DNA from: Desulfohalovibrio reitneri
Lineage (GTDB): Bacteria; Desulfobacterota; Desulfovibrionia; Desulfovibrionales; Desulfovibrionaceae
Assembly: GCF_000711295.1 (NCBI RefSeq)
Contig: NZ_JOMJ01000003.1
Span: forward strand, 2,243,501 to 2,307,500
Length of the DNA stretch: 64,000 nucleotides
Direction of reading: 5' to 3'
A model generated the notes under the pieces. The model was not told the origin of the DNA, did no database searches, and saw nothing but the letters and a program-made list of their open reading frames with translations. A program made the position numbers and the translations under genes. This document shows positions 1-7,345 of the stretch, one piece after another; the first letter of the stretch is position 1; every line of letters begins with the position of its first letter.

Positions 1-309
1 GCCCGCTTCGGCCGCCACCCGGGCCAGCTCGCGCGAGCCGTCAATGAGGGAGGGCTTGAGGGTGTCGTAGGGCTCGAAGCTGGCCCGCGCGCCCAGGTGG
101 AGCACGGTGTCGCAGCCCTCCACGGCCCGGCGCAGGGAGTCCGGGCTGCGCAAATCGCCCATGACCGGCTCGGCCCGCAGGTGCGAGACGATGGTCCCGC
201 GCGGCATGCGCCGCACCATCAGCCTGGGCGTCAGCCCCTCCTCCGCCAGCAGCTCGGCCACCCGGTAGCCGATGAAGCCTGTGGCCCCTGTGACCAGCAC
301 GCGGCGCAT
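1..309 (-). CDS. NAD-dependent epimerase/dehydratase, partial (C-terminus off window)
   Basis: Only the first 103 residues are present; the gene runs off the left edge. The protein begins MRRVLVTGATGFIGYRVAEL, a classical extended-SDR Rossmann start with the GxTGFIG nucleotide-binding motif. A later VLHLGARAS stretch corresponds to the second strand-loop that contacts NAD(P). Such proteins act on nucleotide sugars, or on sterol- or flavonol-like substrates; the substrate cannot be read from this fragment. It starts 3 nt after the stop of the small coiled-coil gene, so it is the last visible member of a minus-strand operon with the UbiB-like kinase. Confidence 0.85.
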   Translation of the reverse strand, partial: MRRVLVTGATGFIGYRVAELLAEEGLTPRLMVRRMPRGTIVSHLRAEPVMGDLRSPDSLRRAVEGCDTVLHLGARASFEPYDTLKPSLIDGSRELARVAAEAG

Positions 310-312
310 GGG

Positions 313-639
313 CTATTGCCCGCCCTTGCCCTGGATTTCCTCGAGGGCCTTCTCCAGGGCCTCCACGCGGGTGCGCAGCTCCTGCACCTCGGCGGTGGTG
401 GCCAGCCCGGCCTTGGAAAGCACGTCCTGCACCTCGCCCTCGCCACGCATTTCCATTTTGGAAATCTGCTCGGCGATCTGGTTGGCCATGTCCTCGCCCT
501 GGCGGCGGGCCTCGTCCATGCCCTCCTTGGCGGTGTCGCGGGCCGCGCCGAAAACCTCGGAGAAGTTCTTTTCCACTTCGTCCTTGGCCAGCATGCCCAG
601 GCCCAGGCCGGTGAAGAATCCTTTTCTGAAAACGTCCAT
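313..639 (-). CDS. Small phasin/UbiK-like coiled-coil protein
   Basis: This 108-aa protein has a short glycine-rich hydrophobic N-terminus (FFTGLGLGMLAKDEVEK). It then has a long charged amphipathic helical stretch and ends in a predicted coiled coil (residues ~75-105, EVQELRTRVEALEKALEE). The C-terminal pattern is typical of phasin-family polyhydroxyalkanoate-granule proteins, and also of the UbiK/YqiC accessory factors that help the ubiquinone complex. It lies 10 nt after the stop of the UbiB-like kinase, so a role with that kinase in quinone or lipid metabolism is at least as likely as a granule role. The family choice is uncertain. Confidence 0.7.
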   Translation of the reverse strand: MDVFRKGFFTGLGLGMLAKDEVEKNFSEVFGAARDTAKEGMDEARRQGEDMANQIAEQISKMEMRGEGEVQDVLSKAGLATTAEVQELRTRVEALEKALEEIQGKGGQ

Positions 640-649
640 GGGTATCTCC

Positions 650-2314
650 TTAGCGTTTGCGGAACAGCAGCCGCCAGACCAGCCAGGCTCCGAACAGTCC
701 GGAGAGCACGAAGCCGGTCAGGCCGAGTATGGGGACGCCCCATAGGTGCGGGGCCACGTCCGAGACGTAGATGAGCGACGAGCCGATGACCAGGGAGGCC
801 ACCACCAGGGAGGAGGCGATGACGAAGGCGATGCCGCGCAGGTACTCCATCTGGTCCTTGAGGAAGTCCTGCTGCACGTGCAGCCGCAGCTCCCCTTTCT
901 CCAGCCGCTGCAGCACCCCCTCCACGCGGGCGGGCAGCCGCCCCAGCCGGCGTATCTCCCGCTCCGCCCGCCGCCACGGGGGGCGGTCGGAAAAGACCAT
1001 GGAGGCGCGCTTGACCACGTGGCGGATGGCCAGGGACTTGAGGCCGTCCAGGGCGGAGAAGTCCGGGTCGATGGTCCGTCCGGCCGCCTCGGTGGAGAGC
1101 AGGGCGCGGGCCATGAGGATGTAATCGGAGCGCAGGTAGACGCCGAACTCCCGGCAGGCGGCGGTCAGGTCCAGCAGAAAGCGGCCCATGTTGGCGTGCC
1201 CGGCCACGGGGGTGCGCACCTTGTCCAGGTAGTACATGACGTCGCGCAGGAAGCGCTGGAAATCCAGGTCGGTGGGCACCTCCACAGACATCTCCAGGGC
1301 GGTGCGGGCGATGGCCTCGGCGTCGCCCTGGACCATGGCGATGAGGTAGTCCACCAGGGCGGAGCGCATGTCAGGGGTCAGGCGTCCCACCATGCCCCAG
1401 TCGAAGAAGACCAGCAGGCCGTCGCGGTTCACGCCCAGGTTGCCCAGGTGCGGGTCGGCGTGGAAGAAGCCGTGGTCCAGCATCTGGGCCGCCACGCAGT
1501 CCAGCCCGATCTGGGCCAGCTGGCGGCGTTTTTCGTCCGGGCCCTGGTACTCGTCCAGGCGCACGGCCTCCACGTACTCCATGACCAGCACGTCCGGGGT
1601 GGTCAACTCCTCGATCACCTCAGGGGCCATGACGCCCTGCTCCGGCCCGAAGCGGGAGGTGAAGAGCATCTGGTTGCGCGCTTCGCTGAGGAAGTCCATT
1701 TCCCGCTGCAGCCCCTTGCGCACTTCGGAGGCGATGTCCGGCAGATGGGCGGGTTTGAGCGATTCCATCCGGGAGTGGATGAGCCCGGCCAGGTACTCCA
1801 TGATGTCCATGTCCGCGGCCACGGTTGAACGGGCCTTGGGACGCAGCACCTTCACGGCCACGTCCCGGCCGTCATGGGTGCGGGCGCGGTGCACCTGCGA
1901 GAGGGACGCCGCAGCCAGCGGCTCGCGGGAAAACTCCGCGAATAGGGTGTCCAGGCCGCCGCCCAGGCTGCCCTCCACTCGCGCGGCGATGTCCTCGAAC
2001 TTCTCCGGGGGCACGTCCTCCTGCAGGTGCTTCAGCTCGTCGCACAGCTCCATGGGCACCAGGTCCGGCCGCACCGAAAGGATCTGCCCCACCTTGATGA
2101 AGGTGGGCCCCAGCTCCTCCAGAGCGCGGCGGATTTTGGTCCACAGGGCAAGCCGGGGGGATTCCGGGCATTCCACGCACTTGGGCTTCACCCGCTTGGG
2201 CAGGGGCAGGTTTTCCAGCACCTCCCCGAAGCCGTAGCGGCCGAGGATGAAGAGAATGTCCTTGAGCCGCAGCAGGGATTGGCCGGGGCGGAAGGGAAAT
2301 GGTTCGTTCTGCAT
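650..2314 (-). CDS. UbiB/AarF (ABC1) family atypical protein kinase
   Basis: A 554-aa protein with the hallmarks of the UbiB/ABC1 family: a KxGQ-type motif (TFIKVGQILSVRPDLVP), a nucleotide-binding segment ASLSQVHRA..VAVKVL, and the catalytic and metal loops FHADPHLGNL and FFDWGMVGRL. Two hydrophobic helices close the C-terminus (~495-550), as in membrane-anchored UbiB. Family members support ubiquinone/menaquinone or other isoprenoid-lipid biosynthesis through an ATPase activity. The start was placed at MQNEPFPF because AAGGGGAA lies just upstream; the frame is open 57 codons further, but that part is Arg/Pro/Ser-rich shadow sequence. It heads the minus-strand operon with the small coiled-coil protein and the epimerase. 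Confidence 0.9.
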   Translation of the reverse strand: MQNEPFPFRPGQSLLRLKDILFILGRYGFGEVLENLPLPKRVKPKCVECPESPRLALWTKIRRALEELGPTFIKVGQILSVRPDLVPMELCDELKHLQEDVPPEKFEDIAARVEGSLGGGLDTLFAEFSREPLAAASLSQVHRARTHDGRDVAVKVLRPKARSTVAADMDIMEYLAGLIHSRMESLKPAHLPDIASEVRKGLQREMDFLSEARNQMLFTSRFGPEQGVMAPEVIEELTTPDVLVMEYVEAVRLDEYQGPDEKRRQLAQIGLDCVAAQMLDHGFFHADPHLGNLGVNRDGLLVFFDWGMVGRLTPDMRSALVDYLIAMVQGDAEAIARTALEMSVEVPTDLDFQRFLRDVMYYLDKVRTPVAGHANMGRFLLDLTAACREFGVYLRSDYILMARALLSTEAAGRTIDPDFSALDGLKSLAIRHVVKRASMVFSDRPPWRRAEREIRRLGRLPARVEGVLQRLEKGELRLHVQQDFLKDQMEYLRGIAFVIASSLVVASLVIGSSLIYVSDVAPHLWGVPILGLTGFVLSGLFGAWLVWRLLFRKR

Positions 2315-2387
2315 GGTTCCCCTTGTTTCCGCGTTCTTAGCACGGCGCGCGGTCCGTGGACAAGCCGCGGCGGGATTCGTCGCGGCT

Positions 2388-3179
2388 TCAGAAGGCGAAG
2401 GGTTCCTTGCTCCGCACCTCGAAGGCGTAAGGGATCTTGGGTGGCTCCACCGGCTCGGCGTGGTCCGGGATAAAGACGCGGTCATGGGGTAGGATGGTCA
2501 TGATGACCCCGGGCGTGGCGGGCGGGGTGTCCTCCTCGCGCGCGGCCGGGTCAGCAGCCTCGCGCAACCGGCCCAGCACGCGCAGCCACTGGCCATCCTC
2601 ATAGTCCGCAGGGTCGTCCACCCGCACCGGCATCCCCACGGCCAGGGCGTCGGCGAAGCAGCAGACCACCACCGTGCGCACTAGGGCGATCTCCCCGCGT
2701 GCGTCCAGGGCGGGGGAGCGCCGCACTTGGCCGCGCATGGCGAAGGGGGTGGAGCCGGCGTACTCCGGCCGCTCGTCCAGCAGCATGTGCAGCTCCGGCG
2801 GGCTGAGGCGCACGTACTCCGTGCCGCCGCGCGTGAGCCGCGAGGGGCCCCGGGGCTCGGGCCGCTGGCCAAGGGAGAAGGTGGAGCCCGGCGGCGGGCC
2901 GGGGGCGAAGGACTTCGTTCCAGCCGGTTCCATGGCCAGCGCGGCCAGGGCCAGGAAGGCGACCAGCACGGCTGTCTGCCACAGGTTGGGCCGCAGGTCC
3001 CGGGCGAAGGGCAGGCAGGCCCCGCAGGCCAGAAGCGTCCCGCCTGTGATCAGGGTCAGCAGCTGGAACCTGGGGTTGAGAAAGCGCCAGTAGATCTCGG
3101 ACTCGGCCAGCACGGCCAGCAACCCGCCCAATCCCACGAGGGCGGCCGCGGCCAGCCAGCGGCGAAGGGCGGGGCTCAC
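2388..3179 (-). CDS. DUF1980/TIGR03943-type protein (YcgQ-like) partner of permease
   Basis: A 263-aa protein with several hydrophobic segments in the first ~110 residues (WLAAAALVGLGGLLAVLA, LLTLITGGTLLACGACL, TAVLVAFLALAALAM). A soluble C-terminal domain contains the CCFADALAVGMPVRV and DGQWLRVLGRL segments typical of the TIGR03943/DUF1980 family. These proteins are almost always encoded directly after a DUF318 permease, as here. The GTG start overlaps the permease stop in a GTGA arrangement, so the two are translationally coupled. The function is unproven; metal or small-molecule efflux with the permease is likely from context. The cysteine pair at ~170 could bind metal. Confidence 0.8.
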   Translation of the reverse strand: MSPALRRWLAAAALVGLGGLLAVLAESEIYWRFLNPRFQLLTLITGGTLLACGACLPFARDLRPNLWQTAVLVAFLALAALAMEPAGTKSFAPGPPPGSTFSLGQRPEPRGPSRLTRGGTEYVRLSPPELHMLLDERPEYAGSTPFAMRGQVRRSPALDARGEIALVRTVVVCCFADALAVGMPVRVDDPADYEDGQWLRVLGRLREAADPAAREEDTPPATPGVIMTILPHDRVFIPDHAEPVEPPKIPYAFEVRSKEPFAF

Positions 3180-4105
3180 AGGCCGCCTCCCAGCCAAACC
3201 CAGGCCAGGGAGAGGAAGAAGACGGAAACGGCCGGGACCACGACCAGGGCCACGGCCAGGGGCCGGGCGAAGACCCCGAAGTAGAGGGGCAGCAGCTTGA
3301 GGTCCACCATGGGGCCGATGGCTGTGAAGGCCACCTGGGCCTGCATGGGAAAGGAGGCGAAGCCCGCGGCCACAAAGGCGTCCGCCTCGGAGCAGACCGA
3401 AAGCAGCACGGCCAGCAGCATCATGGCCGCGATGGCCAGCACCGGCGAGGAGGCCAGGCCGAAGAGCAGGTCCTGGGGCAGGAAGGTCTTCACCGCGGCG
3501 GCGGCCAGCGCCCCCAGGATGAGGAAACCGGCCATGTGCAGAAACTCCTGCCCGGCCAGGGCCAGCAGCCGGGGGATGGCGCGGAGGCCGCGCGGGGCGG
3601 GGCCGTGGTGGTGCTCGTGGCCACATCCGCAGGCGCAGCCGTCGCCATGGGGCGAAGCGTCCAGACGGGCTCGCAGCAGCTTCCGCACCGGAACCTCGCC
3701 CGCGGCCCAGGCCAGGGCGGCGGCCGGAACCAGCACCATGGCCAGCCTCCCCAGCACCATGGACCACTCCCCCCGGAAGGCCACGTAGGTGCCCGCCAGC
3801 ACCACCGGGTTGGCCACGGGCGCGGCCAGCATGAAGGCCAGGGCGGTGCGCGGGCTGACTCCCTTGGCCAGCAGCCGCCGGGTCAAGGGAACGGTGCCGC
3901 ACTCGCAGGTAGGCAACAGCAGACCGCCGAAGAGCCCGGCCAGCAACTGTCCGGGCCGGGAGGAGGGCAGCCTGCGGGCCAGGGCCTCGGGCTCGGCGTA
4001 CAACTCGAACACGGCCGCGAAGAGGGAGCCCAGCAGCAGAAAGGGCGAGGCCTCCAGCACGATGGCTGTGGCGATGGTGGCGAAGATGGCGGCTTGCTCC
4101 TCCAT
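3176..4105 (-). CDS. DUF318 (YraQ/ArsP-like) permease
   Basis: A 309-aa polytopic membrane protein with about eight hydrophobic helices in two halves. Family motifs are visible: LLPTCECGTVPLTRRLL and ALAFMLAAPVANPVV in the first half, and SVCSEADAFVAAGF in the second. The cytosolic or periplasmic loop between the halves carries a metal-binding-looking stretch, CACGCGHEHHH (~160-170). Characterised relatives (ArsP) export organoarsenicals, and others are linked to metal homeostasis. Here it is divergent from znuA and shares its upstream region, including a palindromic operator, so a zinc-related role is plausible. It is coupled to the downstream DUF1980 gene. Confidence 0.85.
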   Translation of the reverse strand: MEEQAAIFATIATAIVLEASPFLLLGSLFAAVFELYAEPEALARRLPSSRPGQLLAGLFGGLLLPTCECGTVPLTRRLLAKGVSPRTALAFMLAAPVANPVVLAGTYVAFRGEWSMVLGRLAMVLVPAAALAWAAGEVPVRKLLRARLDASPHGDGCACGCGHEHHHGPAPRGLRAIPRLLALAGQEFLHMAGFLILGALAAAAVKTFLPQDLLFGLASSPVLAIAAMMLLAVLLSVCSEADAFVAAGFASFPMQAQVAFTAIGPMVDLKLLPLYFGVFARPLAVALVVVPAVSVFFLSLAWVWLGGGL

Positions 4106-4152
4106 GACGCCCGTTTCCTACGTCGGGAGGCGGAACGTGGCAAGGGGAGAGC

Positions 4153-4181
4153 TTGACCTCTGTGCAACTCGGTTGCATAAC
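4153..4181 (+). promoter_or_regulatory. znuA promoter with embedded Zur-type palindromic operator
   Basis: A -35 box TTGACC (4153-4158) is followed after 17 nt by CATAAC (4176-4181). The spacer contains the inverted repeat TGTGCAACTCGGTTGCATA (4161-4179), with perfect TGCAAC/GTTGCA half sites around a 3-nt centre. A repressor bound here would block RNA polymerase. A Fur-family gene (zur-like) closes the same operon, so zinc-dependent autoregulation is the natural reading. Because the site lies between divergent genes, it may also control the DUF318 permease. The palindrome is observed; the assignment to Zur is inferred. Confidence 0.65.
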
Positions 4182-4223
4182 CAGAATGCCACATAATCCT
4201 TCAATCCAGTCGCGGAGAATCCC

Positions 4224-5264
4224 ATGAACAAACTATCCGGATTGCTGCTTGCGCTGTTTCTGCTGCTCCCCGCCCCGGCCGCCGCAGAAGGGCTGTCCGT
4301 GGCCGTGTCCATCCCGCCGCAGGAGTATTTCGCCCGCGCCATCTGCGGAGAGCGGCTGGAGGCGCTCACGGTCATGGTGCCACCCGGCGCCGAGCCCCAC
4401 GCCTACGAGCCGTCGCCCCGCCAGGTGGGCTCCCTTTCGGAAGCGGATGTCTATTTCGCCGTGGGCGCGCCCTTCGAGCGGGCCTGGCTGGAACGTTTCG
4501 GCTCCATCAGCCCGGCCATGCGGGTGGTGCATACGGACAGCGGCATCGACAAAATTCCCATGGGGGAGAGCGGCCACGAGGGGCACGGCCATGAAGCCCA
4601 CGGTCATGAGGAACACGGCCACGGCGAACACGGCCACGGCGAACACGGCCATGGCGAACACGGCCACGGCGAACACGGCCATGGCGAACATGGCCACGCG
4701 GAGCACGGCAATGATGCGCATGCTCATGAATCCCACGGCCATGGGGAGCCCGGCCGCGAAGCCCACGGCCACGGAGCGTACGACCCCCACGTCTGGCTGG
4801 CGCCCGAACCGGTGCGGGTCATCGCGGACAACATGTTGGCCGCGCTGGTTGAGGCGGACCCGGCGGGCGCGGAGGCGTACCGCGCGGGCCACGCCCGGCT
4901 GCTGGAGGAGGTCGCGCGCACGGACCGCGAGGTGCGGAACATCCTGGCGGACGTCCCCCGGGGGGCGGCCTTCCTGGTCTACCACCCGGCCTTCGCCTAC
5001 TTCGCCCGGGCCTACGGGCTGAGGGAGGTGGCCATCCAGCAGGCGGGCAAGGAGCCCAGTCCCCGCCGCTTGGCCGAGTTGACGGAAATGGCCCGGGAGA
5101 AGGGTGTGGAGGCCATCTTCGTGGAGCCGCAGTTCTCCACCCGGGAAGCCTCGATCATCGCGGACCGCATCGGCGCGGAGGTGGTGGAGGCCGACCCCCT
5201 GGCGGCGGACTGGCCGGACAACCTCAAGCGGCTGGCGCGCGCCTTCCGCTCGGCGGCCAAATAG
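4224..5264 (+). CDS. znuA: Zinc ABC transporter substrate-binding protein
   Basis: A 346-aa periplasmic solute-binding protein of the ZnuA/TroA cluster. A signal peptide (residues 1-21, ending PAPAAA) precedes the mature domain. PPGAEPHAYEPSPRQ supplies the first metal-binding histidine, and YDPHVWLAP and VYHPAFAYFARAYGL supply the others. Between them lies a very long His-rich loop (~113-185), built largely from HGHGE repeats encoded by 15-nt tandem units. ZnuA proteins use this loop to collect or sense zinc, but this one is unusually long and regular. GGAG lies 6 nt before the ATG. It is first in the znuA-znuC-znuB-zur operon. Confidence 0.95.
   Translation: MNKLSGLLLALFLLLPAPAAAEGLSVAVSIPPQEYFARAICGERLEALTVMVPPGAEPHAYEPSPRQVGSLSEADVYFAVGAPFERAWLERFGSISPAMRVVHTDSGIDKIPMGESGHEGHGHEAHGHEEHGHGEHGHGEHGHGEHGHGEHGHGEHGHAEHGNDAHAHESHGHGEPGREAHGHGAYDPHVWLAPEPVRVIADNMLAALVEADPAGAEAYRAGHARLLEEVARTDREVRNILADVPRGAAFLVYHPAFAYFARAYGLREVAIQQAGKEPSPRRLAELTEMAREKGVEAIFVEPQFSTREASIIADRIGAEVVEADPLAADWPDNLKRLARAFRSAAK
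4611..4700 (+). repeat. 15-bp tandem repeat inside znuA
   Basis: Five near-identical copies of a 15-nt unit of the type gaacacggccacggc run head to tail, alternating acggc/atggc, followed by a decayed sixth copy. Each copy encodes five residues of the His/Gly/Glu-rich metal-binding loop. Such units can expand or shrink by slippage or recombination, which would change the loop length without disturbing the frame. Confidence 0.9.
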
Positions 5265-5280
5265 GGCAGGGTTTCCGGAC

Positions 5281-6042
5281 ATGTCCATCGACGTCGACCA
5301 CCTGAGCTTCTCCTACGACGGCCGCCCCGTGCTGCGGGACGTCTCCCTGCACCTGGGGGAGGGCGAGTACCTGGCCGTGCTGGGCCCCAACGGCGGCGGC
5401 AAGACCACCCTGCTCAAGCTGCTGGTGGGGCTGCTGCGGCCGGACGAGGGGGAAATCCGCCTCTTCGGCAAGCCCCCGGGCAAGGTCCTGGACCGTGTGG
5501 GCTACGTGCCCCAGCACGGCGAGGGCAACCGGGCCTTCCCCGTAAGGGCGCTGGACGTGGCGCTCATGGGGCTGCACCTGCACCGGCCCGGCAAGGGCGA
5601 CCGGGAGCGCGCCATGGAGGCGCTTAAGCGGGTGGAGATGGCCGACCGGGCGGAGCGGCTCTTCGCCGACCTCTCCGGCGGCGAGGCCCAGCGGGTGCTC
5701 ATCGCCCGCGCCCTGGCCTCGCGGCCCGACCTGCTGCTGCTGGACGAGCCAACCTCCTCCATCGACCCCCACGGCCGTTTCTGCTTCTACGAGTTCCTGG
5801 CCGGGCTGGCCCGGGACACCACCGTGGTGGTGGTCTCCCACGACCTGTCCATCATGGCCTCCGGAGTCACGGCCGTGGCCTGCGTCAACCGCCGCCTGCT
5901 CTACAATCCCTCCCCGGAGCTGACCCAGGAGATGCTCTCCCTGCTCTACGGCAGCCACGAGCACACCTGTCCCGCGGACACCTACATGCGTGCCGTGACC
6001 AGCCTGCCGGACCTGCGGGTCCGGGAGTGGGAGGACGCGTGA
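5281..6042 (+). CDS. znuC: Zinc ABC transporter ATP-binding protein
   Basis: A 253-aa ABC ATPase. It has Walker [10 protein letters not shown] (~37-45), signature LSGGEAQR (~133), Walker [11 protein letters not shown] and switch histidine VVVSHD. The C-terminal extension after the ABC core carries [10 protein letters not shown], a small His/Cys cluster seen in metal-type ABC ATPases. It begins 16 nt after the znuA stop and energises zinc import with ZnuB. Its stop overlaps the znuB start (GTGA). Confidence 0.95.
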   Translation: MSIDVDHLSFSYDGRPVLRDVSLHLGEGEYLAVLGPNGGGKTTLLKLLVGLLRPDEGEIRLFGKPPGKVLDRVGYVPQHGEGNRAFPVRALDVALMGLHLHRPGKGDRERAMEALKRVEMADRAERLFADLSGGEAQRVLIARALASRPDLLLLDEPTSSIDPHGRFCFYEFLAGLARDTTVVVVSHDLSIMASGVTAVACVNRRLLYNPSPELTQEMLSLLYGSHEHTCPADTYMRAVTSLPDLRVREWEDA

Positions 6043-6866
6043 GCGACCTGCTCCAGGCCTTGTCCTTCCCCTTCATGCAAAACGCCCTGGCCGCCGGGGT
6101 GCTGGCCTCCATCGCCTGCGGGCTGGTGGGCTGCCTGGTGGTGGTCAACCGGCTGGTATTCCTGGCCGGGGGGGTGGCCCACGCCGCCTACGGCGGGGTG
6201 GGGCTGGCCATGCTGGCCGGGCTGCCGGTGCTGCCCGCGGCCGTGGGCTTCTCCCTGGCCTCGTCCACGGCCATGGCCGCGGCCACCCGCCGCCACCCCC
6301 AGCGGGCGGACACGGTCATCGGGGCCATGTGGGCGCTGGGCATGGCCTTCGGCATCGTCTGCGTGGACTTCGCCCCGCAGCACGCCGGGGGGCTCATGTC
6401 CTACCTCTTCGGCTCCATCCTCACCGTCTCGCGGGGCGACCTGCTGGCCATCGCCCTGCTTACCCTGCTGATCACCGGGCTGTGCCTGCGCTTCTACCGT
6501 GACTTCCTGGCCTTCTCCTTCGACCGCGAATTCGCCCGCACCAAGGGGGTGCCCGTGACCCTGCTGCACTATCTGCTCCCGGCCATGACCGCCCTGGCCG
6601 TGGTCATGGTGGTGCAGGTGGTGGGACTCATCCTGGTCATCGCCCTGCTGACCATCCCCCCGGCCCTGGCCGAGCGGCGCACCCGCTCCCTGGGCTCCAT
6701 GATGGCCCTGGCCTCGGTCCTGGGAGCGGCTTTCTGCGTGCTGGGGGTGCTTGCGGCCTACCTGTTGGATGTGACCTCCGGCGCGGCGGTCATCGGCCTG
6801 GCCGGACTTTGCTACCTGGCCGACTTGGCCCTGGGCGGAAGAAAGACCCCGGAGGCGAGGGTATGA
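6039..6866 (+). CDS. znuB: Zinc ABC transporter permease
   Basis: A 275-aa hydrophobic protein of the ABC-3 family with about eight transmembrane helices. It contains the family signature region LVGCLVVVNRLVFLAGGVAHAAYGG-like (~27-50) and the conserved LLHYLLPAMTALAVVMVVQVVG segment. It is the membrane channel for zinc entry with ZnuA and ZnuC. A GTG start overlapping the znuC stop was chosen, because GGGAGGA lies just upstream and the next in-frame start is only four codons earlier. Its own stop overlaps the zur ATG (ATGA), so the last three genes are translationally coupled. Confidence 0.93.
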   Translation: MSDLLQALSFPFMQNALAAGVLASIACGLVGCLVVVNRLVFLAGGVAHAAYGGVGLAMLAGLPVLPAAVGFSLASSTAMAAATRRHPQRADTVIGAMWALGMAFGIVCVDFAPQHAGGLMSYLFGSILTVSRGDLLAIALLTLLITGLCLRFYRDFLAFSFDREFARTKGVPVTLLHYLLPAMTALAVVMVVQVVGLILVIALLTIPPALAERRTRSLGSMMALASVLGAAFCVLGVLAAYLLDVTSGAAVIGLAGLCYLADLALGGRKTPEARV

Positions 6867-7285
6867 CCGAGTCCCGCCTGCGCCTGGCAGGGCTGGAGCC
6901 CACCGCCAACCGCTCCCTGGTGCTGGACCTGCTGCACCGGGCGGAGGGGCCCTTGAGCGCGCCGGAACTGCTGGCGCGGGTGGAGGGGCGCATGAACAAG
7001 GTCACGCTCTACCGCATTCTGGACCTGCTCACCCGGCATGGGCTGGTGCTCAAGCACCAGGGCTCGGAGGCGGCCCATTTCTGCGCCGGGGTGCTCACCC
7101 AGCCCGTGGACCAGGGGCCGCGCCGCCACGGCCACTTCCATTGCCGCCGCTGCGGCCGATGCTTCTGCCTGGGGCCGGAGAGCCTGCCGCCCGCGCCGGA
7201 GCCGCCGCCCCCGGCCGCCAGCGTGGACGAGGTGGGCCTGACCCTGTCCGGGGTGTGCCGCGACTGCGAAAAAACCTCCGCCTGA
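6863..7285 (+). CDS. zur: Fur-family regulator, Zur-like
   Basis: A 140-aa Fur-superfamily repressor. The N-terminal winged-helix region (~1-75) contains KVTLYRILDLLTRHGLV. The C-terminal half carries the regulatory and structural metal ligands HGHFHCRRCGRC and VCRDCE, that is two CxxC pairs forming the structural zinc site. It is co-transcribed with znuACB and overlaps znuB by 4 nt, so zinc is the likely co-repressor and the palindrome at 4161-4179 the likely target. The dimerisation region is rather Pro-rich (PPAPEPPPP), which is unusual. A Fur or PerR role is less likely given the context. Confidence 0.85.
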   Translation: MTESRLRLAGLEPTANRSLVLDLLHRAEGPLSAPELLARVEGRMNKVTLYRILDLLTRHGLVLKHQGSEAAHFCAGVLTQPVDQGPRRHGHFHCRRCGRCFCLGPESLPPAPEPPPPAASVDEVGLTLSGVCRDCEKTSA

Positions 7286-7345
7286 CTGCCCGCTTTTTCC
7301 AGCCAAGGGTTCCCTTCCAGCACCCTTTGGGCGTACTATGGAAAT

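Noticed and set aside
746-1828. Long open frame opposite the UbiB-like kinase
   Set aside because: It is a shadow: His/Gln/Gly-rich, without a ribosome site, and opposite a gene with clear motifs. Many similar antisense frames occur in this high-GC DNA and were left out.
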